A stretch of 51,343 nucleotides of DNA from contig DGQR01000127.1 in NCBI GenBank assembly GCA_002390825.1, positions 21,032 through 72,374 on the forward strand. The letters are read 5' to 3'. This stretch comes from Rhodoferax sp. UBA4409. GTDB lineage: Bacteria > Pseudomonadota > Gammaproteobacteria > Burkholderiales > Burkholderiaceae_C. The notes beneath the pieces are model-generated. The model had not been told where the DNA came from. It was given only the letters and a program-made list of their open reading frames with translations, and searched no databases. This document shows, piece after piece, positions 37,801 through 46,544 of the stretch. Both the position numbers and the translations under genes were made by a program. The stretch's first letter is position 1. Each line of letters begins with the position of its first letter.

Positions 37801-39696
37801 ATGTGCGGCATCGTCGGCGCGGTTTCTACCCGGAATATTGTTCCCGTTTTGGTTCAAGGCTTGGAGCGCCTGGAGTACCGGGGGTACGACTCCTGCGGTG
37901 TTGCGGTGTACGGGCTGGGGGCACAGAGCGGCCTGCGCCGCGCGCGCAGTACGGCACGGGTGTCTGAGCTGATGGAGCAGGTGGCTGCAGGTGATGTGCA
38001 GGGACATTTGGGCATTGCACACACCCGCTGGGCCACCCATGGCGCCCCTGTGGTGCACAATGCCCACCCCCACTTCAGCCACGGAACCGGTGCAGATGCC
38101 GAGAGCAAGCCCGGCCGCATCGCGCTGGTGCACAACGGCATCATTGAAAACCACGATGAACTCCGTGCCGCCCTCAAGGCCAAGGGTTATGTGTTTCATA
38201 GCCAGACCGATACCGAGGTGATTGCCCACTTGGTCGATAGCCTCTACGACGGTGATTTGTTTGAGGCCGTCAAGGCCGCTGTTTTGCAGTTGCACGGTGC
38301 GTATGCGATTGCGGTGTTTTGCAAAGATGAGCCGCAGCGTTTGATTGGTGCCCGGGCGGGCTCGCCCCTGATTTTGGGCGTGGGCAAAGACGGACAAGAG
38401 CACTTTCTGGCGAGTGATGCGATGGCCTTGGCCGGTGTGACCGATCAGATCGTCTACCTGGAAGAAGGTGATGTGGTCGACTTGCAGCTCGGCAAGTACT
38501 GGTTGTTCGACAAAGCGCACAAGGCGGTTACACCTGCACAGCGCCCGGTCAAAACCGTGGTGGCCCACAGCGGCGCGACCGAACTGGGCCCGTACCGCCA
38601 CTACATGCAAAAAGAGATTTTCGAGCAGCCCCGCGCCATTGCCGATACGCTGGAAGGCGTGGAAGGCATCGTGCCGGAGTTGTTTGACCAACAGGGCAAC
38701 CACCAACCCGGTGCCAATGCGGCCCGGGTGTTCCAGCAAATCGACAATGTATTGATATTGGCGTGCGGGACCAGCTATTACAGCGGCTGTGCTGCCAAAT
38801 ACTGGATCGAGAGCATTGCCAAAATCCCATGCAATGTGGAAGTCGCCAGTGAATACCGTTACCGGGACTCGGTTCCCAACCCCAAAACCCTGGTAGTCAC
38901 CATCACCCAGAGTGGCGAAACCGCAGACACGCTGGCGGCCTTGCGCCATGCACAAAGCCTGGGCATGCAGCACACGCTCACCATTTGCAATGTGGCTACC
39001 AGCGCCATGGTGCGCGAATGCAGCCTGGCGTATGTAACGCGGGCGGGTGTGGAAATCGGCGTGGCTTCGACCAAGGCCTTTACCACCCAGTTGGCAGGTC
39101 TGTTTTTGCTGACCTTGTGCCTGGCCCAGGCCAAGGGCCGTTTGAGCGATACGGATGAGGCCCGCCATTTGAAAGCCATGCGCCATCTGCCGGCAGCGCT
39201 CCAGGCGGTGTTGGCTCTGGAGCCCCAGATCATTGCGTGGGCCGATGACTTTGCCAAAAAAGAAAACGCCCTGTTTTTGGGCCGTGGTCTGCATTACCCG
39301 ATTGCCCTCGAAGGTGCGCTCAAGCTCAAAGAAATCACCTACATCCACGCAGAAGCCTATGCGGCGGGCGAACTTAAGCATGGGCCTTTGGCCTTGGTGA
39401 CCAGTGACATGCCTGTCGTGACCGTGGCGCCGAATGACGCCTTGCTTGAAAAGCTCAAGAGCAATATGCATGAGGTGCGCGCCCGCGGTGGTGTGCTCTA
39501 CGTGCTGGCCGATGCCGATACCAAAATTGAGAGCGGCGAAGGCTTGCACGTCATCCGCATGCCGGAGCATTACGGCGAGCTTTCACCGTTGCTGCACGTG
39601 GTTCCCTTGCAATTGCTGTCGTATCACACCGCCTTGGCCAAGGGCACGGACGTCGACAAGCCGCGCAATCTCGCCAAGAGCGTGACCGTCGAGTAA
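37801..39696 (+). CDS. glmS: Glutamine-fructose-6-phosphate aminotransferase (isomerizing)
   Basis: GlmS makes glucosamine-6-phosphate from fructose-6-phosphate and glutamine. The 631-residue protein begins MCGIVGAV, so Cys1 becomes the N-terminal nucleophile. The glutaminase domain contains HTRWATHGAP and HNGIIENHDELR. Two SIS domains follow (ACGTSYYSG, VTITQSGETADTLAAL, GRGLHYPIALEGALKLKEI), and it ends in the canonical PRNLAKSVTVE. GGAGG lies 8 nt upstream of ATG 37801. No glmS ribozyme seen, as expected for a proteobacterium. Confidence 0.98.
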   Translation: MCGIVGAVSTRNIVPVLVQGLERLEYRGYDSCGVAVYGLGAQSGLRRARSTARVSELMEQVAAGDVQGHLGIAHTRWATHGAPVVHNAHPHFSHGTGADAESKPGRIALVHNGIIENHDELRAALKAKGYVFHSQTDTEVIAHLVDSLYDGDLFEAVKAAVLQLHGAYAIAVFCKDEPQRLIGARAGSPLILGVGKDGQEHFLASDAMALAGVTDQIVYLEEGDVVDLQLGKYWLFDKAHKAVTPAQRPVKTVVAHSGATELGPYRHYMQKEIFEQPRAIADTLEGVEGIVPELFDQQGNHQPGANAARVFQQIDNVLILACGTSYYSGCAAKYWIESIAKIPCNVEVASEYRYRDSVPNPKTLVVTITQSGETADTLAALRHAQSLGMQHTLTICNVATSAMVRECSLAYVTRAGVEIGVASTKAFTTQLAGLFLLTLCLAQAKGRLSDTDEARHLKAMRHLPAALQAVLALEPQIIAWADDFAKKENALFLGRGLHYPIALEGALKLKEITYIHAEAYAAGELKHGPLALVTSDMPVVTVAPNDALLEKLKSNMHEVRARGGVLYVLADADTKIESGEGLHVIRMPEHYGELSPLLHVVPLQLLSYHTALAKGTDVDKPRNLAKSVTVE

Positions 39697-39702
39697 GCCT
39701 CT

Positions 39703-40203
39703 ATGCGCATTTTCGGAATCGCCGGCTACTCCGGCATGGGAAAGACCACGCTACTGGAGCTCCTGATTCCGGAAATCAAACAGCGTGGGTTGCGGGTGTC
39801 GTTGATCAAGCACAGCCACAAAGACATCGAAATTGACCGACCGGGCAAGGACTCTTTCCGCCTGAGGGAGGCGGGTTGTACCGAAGTGCTGCTGCTCGGC
39901 CGAACCCGCTGGGCGCTGATGCATGAACTGCGTGGTGAGCCGGAGCCATCCCTAGACTATTTGCTGACGCGATTGCAGGACTGTGACTTGGTGCTGGTGG
40001 AAGGCTTCAAGGAAGGAGACTTCCCCAAGCTGGAAGTCTGGCGGGCCAGTGAGGGGAAAAGTACGTTGTGGCCACATTGGCCGGGCATTGTGGGCATTGC
40101 GAGCGACAGCCCGGTCCCCGATTGCACAGTGCCTGTACTTGACCTGAAAAACGCAAGCGCTATCGCTGATTTTGTGTTGAATCAAGCGATAGCGTTGCGC
40201 TGA
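39703..40203 (+). CDS. mobB: Molybdopterin-guanine dinucleotide biosynthesis protein MobB
   Basis: This 166-residue P-loop GTPase supports molybdenum cofactor maturation. FGIAGYSGMGKTTLLELL carries the Walker A GYSGMGKTT. IKHSHKDIEIDRPGKDSFRLREAG and VLVEGFKEGDFPKLEV are the family signatures. It lies 6 bp after glmS. The C-terminal codons contain an inverted repeat (AAGCGCTATCGCT ... AAGCGATAGCGTTGC, 40153-40199) that could also serve as a structured 3' end. Confidence 0.94.
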   Translation: MRIFGIAGYSGMGKTTLLELLIPEIKQRGLRVSLIKHSHKDIEIDRPGKDSFRLREAGCTEVLLLGRTRWALMHELRGEPEPSLDYLLTRLQDCDLVLVEGFKEGDFPKLEVWRASEGKSTLWPHWPGIVGIASDSPVPDCTVPVLDLKNASAIADFVLNQAIALR

Positions 40204-40257
40204 TAGCACCCATTGCCGCAGCAGGGCGCTTGCGGCGCCCGGCGGGCGTGAGGGGGC

Positions 40258-40752
40258 TTACTCGGTGATGAGGCTGCGCAGCATCCAGGCCGTTTTTTCG
40301 TGGACGTCGATACGCTGGGTCAAGACATCTGCGGTGGGCTGGTCATTGGCGGCGTCCACCACGGGAAACAGCTTGCGGGCAGTGCGCGCAGTGGCTTCTT
40401 GCGCGGCCAGCAGGTGGTTAATCATCTCGTTGGCTTTGGGCACGCCCTCGACCTCTTTGATACTGGCAAGCTTGGTGAACTCTTTGTAGGTGCCTGGCGC
40501 TGGAAAACCCAGTGCGCGGATGCGCTCGGCAATCAGATCCAGAGCGGTCCACTGCTCGGTGTACTGCGCCATGAACATGGTGTGCAAGCTGTTGAACTGG
40601 GGGCCTGTCACGTTCCAGTGAAAGTTGTGTGTCATCAGGTACAGGGTGTAGCTGTCTGCCAAAAGACCTGACAAGCCTTCGGCAATTTTCTTTCGCTCGC
40701 GTTCGCTGATACCGATGTCGATCGACATCTTGGGTGCCACATTTTTAGCCAT
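40258..40752 (-). CDS. dps: Dps-family DNA-binding ferritin
   Basis: This 164-residue mini-ferritin stores iron and protects DNA under oxidative or starvation stress. Four-helix bundle with ferroxidase motifs: first His in THNFHWNVTGPQF, then HTMFMAQYTEQWTALDLIAERIR with the Asp and Glu ligands. Helix ends typical of Dps (DVHEKTAWMLRSL). ATG 40752 (MAKNVAP) was chosen. Convergent with mobB. Confidence 0.95.
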   Translation of the reverse strand: MAKNVAPKMSIDIGISERERKKIAEGLSGLLADSYTLYLMTHNFHWNVTGPQFNSLHTMFMAQYTEQWTALDLIAERIRALGFPAPGTYKEFTKLASIKEVEGVPKANEMINHLLAAQEATARTARKLFPVVDAANDQPTADVLTQRIDVHEKTAWMLRSLITE

Positions 40753-40901
40753 AAATAGCGCTCCTAAAAAACAGGTCCTCGCACGACAGTGCGCGGTGAA
40801 CAAGGGTGATCCGCCCCGGGGGCAGTGTCTCAGTCTAGCGCGCTCACAGCAGGATAGTGCAAGACTGCACCAAAACCTGTGGTGCCACTCAAAGGCTGCG
40901 G

Positions 40902-42599
40902 TTAGATCGACAATGCGGCGTCATGAGGCTCCTGCTGCGAGGCTTGGAGGGCTGCGAACGCATCAGGCACCGAGTGAAAGAACTCTCCGGAGAGCTCCGT
41001 CCACAGGGGCGTGTGCACCAAACGGTCTTGTACCGGACCTTTCACCTCTGCAAAATGCATGCGAATGCCGCGATCCTTGAGGTCCCGGTTCAAGTTGAGC
41101 AGAGCCGCCATGGCAGAGGTGTCTACCCAGTTCACCGCGGTCATGACCCACACCACATCTTGGGTGTCTGGCGCCCGGGCGAGTTCCAGTCCGAGGCGTT
41201 CTTCCACCGCTTGCAAATTGCCGAAAAACAGACTCTCGTCGATCCGCAACATCAGTGTCCGGGGCAGTGTTTCGGTGGCGTATCGGTTCACATTCCGGAA
41301 CGATTGTGTGCCGGGCAAGCGGCCGATGACAGCGATATGGGGAGAGCTGGTGCGCCACAAAAGGGTTGCCAGCGACAAGCCGATACCCACGGCAATCCCG
41401 GTTTCAAGCCCCATAGCCAGCACCCCCGATGCGGTACCCAGCCATGCAATCGCATCCGCTCGGTCATAGGCCCATGCCTGGCGCAAAGCGGTGAGGTCGA
41501 TCATTCCCCAGGCCGCAATGATGATGTTGGCCGCCAGAATCGCCAAAGGAACGTTGTTTAACCAGTCTGTGCCCAGCAGCAAAACAGCCAACATGCTGAT
41601 GCCGGAGACAATGCCTGCCAAGGGCGTCTGTGCGCCCGACGCCACGTTGATCGCCGAGCGACTCAGGCCGCCCCCGACTGGCATACCACCGCTGAAAGTG
41701 GCTGCGATATTCGCAGCCCCCAGCCCGAGCATTTCCTGGTTGGCATCGATGCGCTCCCGCCGTTGGGTGGCCAATGCTTGTGCCATGGTGATGCCTTGCA
41801 CCATGCCGATAAAGGCGATCAGAAACGTCGGGCCAACCAATGCGCTGAATACGGACGGGTGGGGCATCGAAAAGTCGAAAGATGCCCACTCCAGAGACAC
41901 AGGGCCCACCACTGCCATACGCTGGCCCGGGTCCAAGGCCAGCCCTTGCACTACCCAAGGGCAGACCAGTATCAACAACAATGGAAACAAGCGTTGCCAC
42001 ATAGGCCAGCGCTTCAGACCTGTGCGCGCCAGGGTCAATGCCACAACGGCGCCTACTCCCAGCAGGAGGGTTGGAACATGGATGTCGGGCAGCCAAGCCC
42101 AAAGGCTATGCAAGAGCTGCCAGCTTGTATTTCCTCGGGCATCTATGCCGCCGATGAATCGCAGCTGGCTCAAGATGATGAGCAGTGCAGAGCCCGTGAT
42201 AAACCCACTGACCACAGGCTTGCTCAGCAGTTGGGACAAAAAACCCAAGCGAGCCAGCCCGCACAACGTAATCAGCACGCCAGAGCCCAGGCTCAGCCAC
42301 ACGGCCAGCTGAAGGTAGAGCGCGCTCCCAACGGGTGCCAAGGGGCCCAGCACACTGGCCGTCATGATGGCAGTAATGGCTACCGGCCCTACCGCCTGCA
42401 CCATGCTACTGCCGAACCAGGCGTAAGCGATGGCCGGCAATATGCTCGCATACAGCCCGGCCTGCGGCGGCAGGCCAGCCAGCAGGGCATAGGCCAAGCT
42501 CTGGGGAATGACCAGAACGGTGAGCAACACACCCGCTATCAAATCGTCTCGCAGGTGCTGCCTCGGGTAGTGGCGAATCCAGTGGGGTGTCAAAGGCAT
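40902..42599 (-). CDS. SulP-family anion transporter with STAS domain
   Basis: This 565-residue membrane protein has an N-terminal SulP core with 12-14 helices (VLLTVLVIPQSLAYALLAGL, VSGFITGSALLIILSQL, GGGLSRSAINVASGAQTPLAG). A C-terminal STAS domain (about 440-550) contains VNWVDTSAMAALLNL. Sulfate, bicarbonate or C4-dicarboxylate are possible substrates; the sequence does not decide. ATG 42599 is preferred; GTG 42644 is an alternative start. Confidence 0.93.
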   Translation of the reverse strand: MPLTPHWIRHYPRQHLRDDLIAGVLLTVLVIPQSLAYALLAGLPPQAGLYASILPAIAYAWFGSSMVQAVGPVAITAIMTASVLGPLAPVGSALYLQLAVWLSLGSGVLITLCGLARLGFLSQLLSKPVVSGFITGSALLIILSQLRFIGGIDARGNTSWQLLHSLWAWLPDIHVPTLLLGVGAVVALTLARTGLKRWPMWQRLFPLLLILVCPWVVQGLALDPGQRMAVVGPVSLEWASFDFSMPHPSVFSALVGPTFLIAFIGMVQGITMAQALATQRRERIDANQEMLGLGAANIAATFSGGMPVGGGLSRSAINVASGAQTPLAGIVSGISMLAVLLLGTDWLNNVPLAILAANIIIAAWGMIDLTALRQAWAYDRADAIAWLGTASGVLAMGLETGIAVGIGLSLATLLWRTSSPHIAVIGRLPGTQSFRNVNRYATETLPRTLMLRIDESLFFGNLQAVEERLGLELARAPDTQDVVWVMTAVNWVDTSAMAALLNLNRDLKDRGIRMHFAEVKGPVQDRLVHTPLWTELSGEFFHSVPDAFAALQASQQEPHDAALSI

Positions 42600-42718
42600 G
42601 CCGGATGCTAACCGGTGGGGCGGTGCTGTCTCTTTTGGTAACACAATGCAAATGCGTCAGCCTGCACCGGATGTGTAGCGTTGTGCGTTGAGTGCTTCAC
42701 ATTTATTTGAGGGTTTTT

Positions 42719-44164
42719 ATGCGTGCTCCTTTTCCCCTGGCGGCTGCCGCCTTGCTCGTGGTCACTTTTGCTGTTGGGCCTGCTCAAGCCCAGGAGCAAC
42801 GAAGCACTCTCGCCGACCAGCAAGAAGTGGCGGTAACGATCTACAACGACAACCTCGCCTTGGTCAAAGATGTGCGCAAGGTACCGCTCAAGGCGGGCGT
42901 ATCGGCGCTGGCGTTCCGCGATGTCAGTGCCCGTATGCGTGCTGAGACTGCGTTGATGCGCAGCTTGTCTTCCCCGGGCGCCCTGCGCGTTCAGGAGCAA
43001 AACTTTGACTTCGACCTCCTCACGCCCCAAAAAATGCTTGAAAAGTATGTGGGCAAGCAGGTCAAAGTGGTGCGCACCCATCCGACCACGGGTGCTGAAA
43101 CGGTAGAGACCGCGACCGTTCTGTCGGCCAACAACGGCGTCGTGCTGCAGATCGGTCAACGCATCGAAACCGGCGTTCCCGGTCGCTTGGTGTTTGACGA
43201 TGTACCGCCTAATTTGCGGGACCGCCCCACGCTGGTCATGAACTTACAGAACACCGGACCGGCTCAGCAGGATGTGGAGCTGAGCTATCTCACAGGCGGC
43301 TTGTCGTGGAAAACCGATTACGTGGTGGAGCTCAATGCGGCAGAAGATGCGCTGGATGTATCCGGCTGGGTCACCCTGACCAACACTAGCGGTGCAACCT
43401 ATCGCAACGCCCGCTTGCAATTGGTAGCAGGCGACGTAAACCAAGTGGCCCCCGAAATGGCTACACGCGGACGCCCGCAGCTGATGGCGGCCACCGCCAT
43501 GGCCAAAGCTGAAAGCGATGTGGTTGAAGAGTCACTCTTCGAATACCACCTCTACACCCTCGAGCGCCCCACCACGATTGCAGAGAATCAAACCAAGCAA
43601 GTCGCCTTGTTATCTGCATCCGGCGTTCCGGCACGCCGCGAGCTGGTGCTGCAGGGGGCGGACTATTACTACCAAGGGCTCTCGGGGGACCTGGGCACCA
43701 AGCTGAAGGTAGCGGCTTTTTTGGAGTTCGACAACAAGGAGGCGTCCCGCTTGGGTGTGCCTCTGCCCAAAGGCGTGGCGCGGGTCTATAAAAAAGACAA
43801 AAGCGGCAATGCCCAATTCATTGGCGAAGACCGCCTGGATCACACCGCAAAAAATGAGAAGGTCCGGCTGAAGCTTGGCAACGCTTTCGACGTGTCGGCA
43901 GACAAGAAGCAAACAGATTTCAAGCGGCTTTCCAACACCTCCAAATTTGGATTCGTTGCCGAGAGTGCCTATGAAATCGTTCTGCGGAACGCAAAAAAAG
44001 AACCGGTAACTGTGACGGTGCAAGAGCCGATCCCCGGGGATTGGCAAATGCTGGCGGCCAGTCAGCCCCACACCAAGGTTTCGGCGAATATGGCTGTCTG
44101 GAAGGTGACAGTTCCTGCGGAAGGCAAAACAGTTTTGACCTACCGCACCTTGGTCCGGTATTGA
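42719..44164 (+). CDS. DUF4139 domain-containing periplasmic protein
   Basis: This 481-residue protein has a signal peptide (ending AVGPAQAQ, cleavage about residue 25). A DUF4140-like N-terminal beta domain has VTIYNDNLALVKDVRKVPL. The DUF4139 beta domain (YLTGGLSWKTDYVVEL, GWVTLTNTSGATYRNARLQLVAGDV) follows, with the C-terminal GFVAESAYEIVLRNAKKEP and EGKTVLTYRTLVRY. Likely periplasmic or surface-exposed; function unknown. Cotranscription with the chemoreceptor downstream is possible (54 bp gap). Confidence 0.88.
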   Translation: MRAPFPLAAAALLVVTFAVGPAQAQEQRSTLADQQEVAVTIYNDNLALVKDVRKVPLKAGVSALAFRDVSARMRAETALMRSLSSPGALRVQEQNFDFDLLTPQKMLEKYVGKQVKVVRTHPTTGAETVETATVLSANNGVVLQIGQRIETGVPGRLVFDDVPPNLRDRPTLVMNLQNTGPAQQDVELSYLTGGLSWKTDYVVELNAAEDALDVSGWVTLTNTSGATYRNARLQLVAGDVNQVAPEMATRGRPQLMAATAMAKAESDVVEESLFEYHLYTLERPTTIAENQTKQVALLSASGVPARRELVLQGADYYYQGLSGDLGTKLKVAAFLEFDNKEASRLGVPLPKGVARVYKKDKSGNAQFIGEDRLDHTAKNEKVRLKLGNAFDVSADKKQTDFKRLSNTSKFGFVAESAYEIVLRNAKKEPVTVTVQEPIPGDWQMLAASQPHTKVSANMAVWKVTVPAEGKTVLTYRTLVRY

Positions 44165-44172
44165 CCGTGGCG

Positions 44173-44218
44173 GGGCTTTGTCGGGATACTGCCCTTTTGA
44201 TCTCTACCGACAAAGCCC
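44173..44218 (+). promoter_or_regulatory. Perfect 12-bp inverted repeat abutting the chemoreceptor start codon
   Basis: GGGCTTTGTCGG (44173-44184) pairs exactly with CCGACAAAGCCC (44207-44218), and ATG follows at once. No Shine-Dalgarno is seen. In mRNA it would be a 12-bp hairpin with a 22-nt loop directly before the start; as DNA it could be an operator or the terminator region of the DUF4139 gene. Confidence 0.6.
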
Positions 44219-45796
44219 ATGAAGTCACTCAGCATTGCTCTCAAGTTGTGGCTGCCCGCCATCTCCGTCAGCATCGCGCTGGTCGCCATGGCGAGTGGCT
44301 CCGCACTGAGGACCATCCGCTCGCAAGCCGTGACAGTCGCGGAGCAATCTGAGCAACAAAGCAAACTAGAGATGAGTGCCCGCTGGTATGGCGTGGCGCA
44401 AGCCCAAGCCTTGCGCGGGATAGGCGCTGTACTGGCGAGCGAGCCCGCAGGAGCCCAGTTTTTGCTGGCTGGGAAAGAGGCCGGCGCGCAGGAAGAGGCC
44501 CGCTTGGAGTCTGAGCTCGGCCGCCTGATGCATAGCGACGCCGAGCGCGCCGCCTTGCAAGAGGTCCAACGCAGGGCGAGCACCCTGAAAGCGGCGATTG
44601 CTCGTGCCGAAGCCCTGAAATCCGCAGGCGACATGTCGGCGGCGCTCACGCACCTCCAAAACGTGACCCAGACCGAGCTCACGGCCTTTCTGGCAGCCCA
44701 ACAAGCCATGGTCAAGTTGACAGAGGAGGGGGCCACCGCATTGCGCGAAAAGGCAGGCGCAGAGCGGATGCGCACTGTTTGGTCCGTGGCCGGCATCATG
44801 GCTTTGATCGTGGTGCTGATATCGTTGGGCACACGATTGCTGCAGCGCAACGTCTGCGATCCCTTGGACGAGGTGGTCCAGGTGGCCACCGCCATCGGCA
44901 ATGGCAATCTGAACGTCCGTATCCACACCGAGCGCCAGGACGAAATGGGCGATGTGTTGCGCGCGCTCGCGCACATGACCCGCTCTTTGGCGGACCTGGT
45001 GGGCCAAGTGCATAAATCGACCGGCAGCATCACGGTGGCGAGCTCCGAGATTGCGCATGGCAACCAGGACCTCTCTAACCGCACGGAGACTACTGCTTAC
45101 AACTTGCAGCGCGCAGCGTCTTCCATGGCGCGACTCAATGGCTCTGTGCAGCAATCGGCCGAAGCAGCGCGGCAGGCTAATGCCATGGCCGGGTCTGCCT
45201 ATTCGGTGGCGGAAAGTGGCGGCACTTCAGTAGCGCAAGTGGTGAGCACCATGCATGAGATCCACGGGTCGTCCCGCCAGATTGTGGACATCATCGGGGT
45301 GATAGACGGTATCGCGTTTCAAACCAATATCCTGGCCCTGAACGCCGCCGTCGAGGCGGCACGGGCGGGAGAGCAAGGGCGCGGCTTCGCCGTGGTGGCC
45401 AGCGAAGTGCGGGCACTGGCCGGGCGCAGCGCCGAGGCGGCCAAAGAGATCAAATCCTTGATCGGCAGCTCGGTGGCGAATGTGGAGCACGGCTCCCGCT
45501 TGGTGGATGGCGCCGGGCAGACCATGCAAGAAGTAGTGAGTGCGGTGCAGCGGGTCAGTGGAATCATTGCCGACATCACGGCATCGAGCGCTGAACAAAG
45601 CCAAGACATGCATGAAGTCAACGAGGCAGTGGGCGAGCTGGAGCAAATGACCCAGCAGAATGCAGCGCTGGTCGAGCAGAGCGCCGCAGCAGCCGCGTCA
45701 CTGCGGGAGCAGGCGGCATTGTTGGATCAATTGGTCGGGCGGTTTACTTTGCCCAATGCAAGCGCTACAGCGCTTTTGCCTCACGCCGCTTCTTGA
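44219..45796 (+). CDS. Methyl-accepting chemotaxis protein
   Basis: This 525-residue chemoreceptor has TM1 at about 10-30 and a periplasmic helical sensor of ~150 residues (four-helix-bundle type, many Ala/Glu/Gln). TM2 lies at about 185-205. HAMP (CDPLDEVVQVATAIGNGNLNV) and the signalling domain follow, with the conserved hairpin IDGIAFQTNILALNAAVEAA and RGFAVVASEVRALAGRS. No CheR-binding pentapeptide at the C-terminus. Ligand unknown. No other chemotaxis genes are in the window. Confidence 0.95.
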   Translation: MKSLSIALKLWLPAISVSIALVAMASGSALRTIRSQAVTVAEQSEQQSKLEMSARWYGVAQAQALRGIGAVLASEPAGAQFLLAGKEAGAQEEARLESELGRLMHSDAERAALQEVQRRASTLKAAIARAEALKSAGDMSAALTHLQNVTQTELTAFLAAQQAMVKLTEEGATALREKAGAERMRTVWSVAGIMALIVVLISLGTRLLQRNVCDPLDEVVQVATAIGNGNLNVRIHTERQDEMGDVLRALAHMTRSLADLVGQVHKSTGSITVASSEIAHGNQDLSNRTETTAYNLQRAASSMARLNGSVQQSAEAARQANAMAGSAYSVAESGGTSVAQVVSTMHEIHGSSRQIVDIIGVIDGIAFQTNILALNAAVEAARAGEQGRGFAVVASEVRALAGRSAEAAKEIKSLIGSSVANVEHGSRLVDGAGQTMQEVVSAVQRVSGIIADITASSAEQSQDMHEVNEAVGELEQMTQQNAALVEQSAAAAASLREQAALLDQLVGRFTLPNASATALLPHAAS

Positions 45797-45831
45797 GTGC
45801 TTGCTTTCCGTCCGGCGCAAGGCTGGACGTC

Positions 45832-45852
45832 TTTGCACCAATGTGGTGCAAA
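45832..45852 (+). other. Small stem-loop after the chemoreceptor gene
   Basis: TTTGCACC-aatgt-GGTGCAAA, 36 bp after the stop. There is no U-run, so this is not a classical terminator; possible 3' end structure. Confidence 0.45.
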
Positions 45853-45879
45853 TGGAGTGTGAATAGGCATGGTCGGAAG

Positions 45880-45902
45880 TTTTTCTAAAAATTTTAGAAA
45901 AA
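45880..45902. promoter_or_regulatory. 23-bp perfect A/T palindrome upstream of the sigma-28-type promoter
   Basis: TTTTTCTAAAA-A-TTTTAGAAAAA, perfect arms of 11. It lies 4 bp before a sigma-28-like promoter, suggesting a regulator site or UP-like element. Confidence 0.5.
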
Positions 45903-45906
45903 GGCC

Positions 45907-45933
45907 TAAATAACCCCCTAAATCTGCCGTTAA
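45907..45933 (+). promoter_or_regulatory. Candidate sigma-28 (FliA) promoter
   Basis: TAAA, then exactly 15 nt, then GCCGTTAA. This differs by one base from the enterobacterial consensus TAAA-N15-GCCGATAA. It lies 55 bp upstream of the unknown 165-residue gene and after a chemoreceptor gene, a sensible motility context. Confidence 0.6.
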
Positions 45934-45987
45934 GAACAGTACGTCAACTCCTAAAAGCCACCGGAGGGGCCGCAAGGTCTACCCAAA

Positions 45988-46485
45988 ATGCAACTGCCAA
46001 CCATTGAGCGAACCCCGAATATGCGCCCCGCCGGCGTAGATGCGGTGTCGTCTGGGGCAAATAGGGTTCTCCCAGTTGCTCCGGTCAACCCGCCTGCCGG
46101 TGTTACCAAGTCGATCGAGTCCAGTCCGGATGTGATCGACAAGGTGAACCCCGCACTTAAGCCCCAAAACAGCGGAGACGCGCCCTACGAGAGTGTGGCC
46201 GACCCCATGAAGAAGGGCAGTGACGCGGTGGTGGAGAAAGACTGGACGATTCAACGGCCCGCGAAGGAAAAGGTGGAGGATCCTCCTCCCAAGCCGATTT
46301 CACAGGTGTTGATGGACCATCTCAAAACCATGTGGACCGCAAGCGCAAGCGCGGTGCAGATCGAGCAGGTCAAGAATCAGCTCACCACGCCACAGCCGGT
46401 GTCGCCAGCCGATGCGCCGGGACAGCTGGCCAAACAGGCGCTGGTGTATAGCCCCAGCAAAATCAAGAAAACAGAAAGCATGTGA
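45988..46485 (+). CDS. Unknown proline-rich protein, probably motility-regulon member
   Basis: This 165-residue protein has no signal peptide. The first ~100 residues are low-complexity and Pro/Val/Asp-rich, probably disordered. A helical segment follows (ISQVLMDHLKTMWTASASAV, then QIEQVKNQL), ending in a basic PSKIKKTESM. The FliA-like promoter suggests late flagellar-class expression. No recognised family. A FlgM-like anti-sigma or secreted flagellar role is conceivable, but no motif supports it. Confidence 0.72.
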   Translation: MQLPTIERTPNMRPAGVDAVSSGANRVLPVAPVNPPAGVTKSIESSPDVIDKVNPALKPQNSGDAPYESVADPMKKGSDAVVEKDWTIQRPAKEKVEDPPPKPISQVLMDHLKTMWTASASAVQIEQVKNQLTTPQPVSPADAPGQLAKQALVYSPSKIKKTESM

Positions 46486-46544
46486 GCTGACTCCACTCCG
46501 ATCGAGTTCGCCCGTCCACCTTGGGGTGGTCTAACATCTCGGAC

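Noticed and set aside
37756..39570. 604-codon minus-strand open frame opposite glmS
   Set aside because: glmS is unmistakable on the plus strand; the antisense frame lacks any recognisable domain.
40153..40199. Further copy of the palindromic element in the mobB 3' end
   Set aside because: It has an inverted repeat with AAGCG(C/A)TATCGCT-type arms, but lacks the TAGCnGCTnGCGC core and spacing of the five accepted copies.
45767..45784. AAGCGCTACAGCGCTT palindrome at the end of the chemoreceptor gene as a terminator or repeat copy
   Set aside because: Short stem inside coding sequence, only four T after it, and no match to the repeat consensus beyond the GCGCT arms.
46516..46544. PreQ1 riboswitch before queC
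   Set aside because: Only a short CCACC-TTGG-GGTGG hairpin is present; the pseudoknot tail of known preQ1 riboswitches is not seen.
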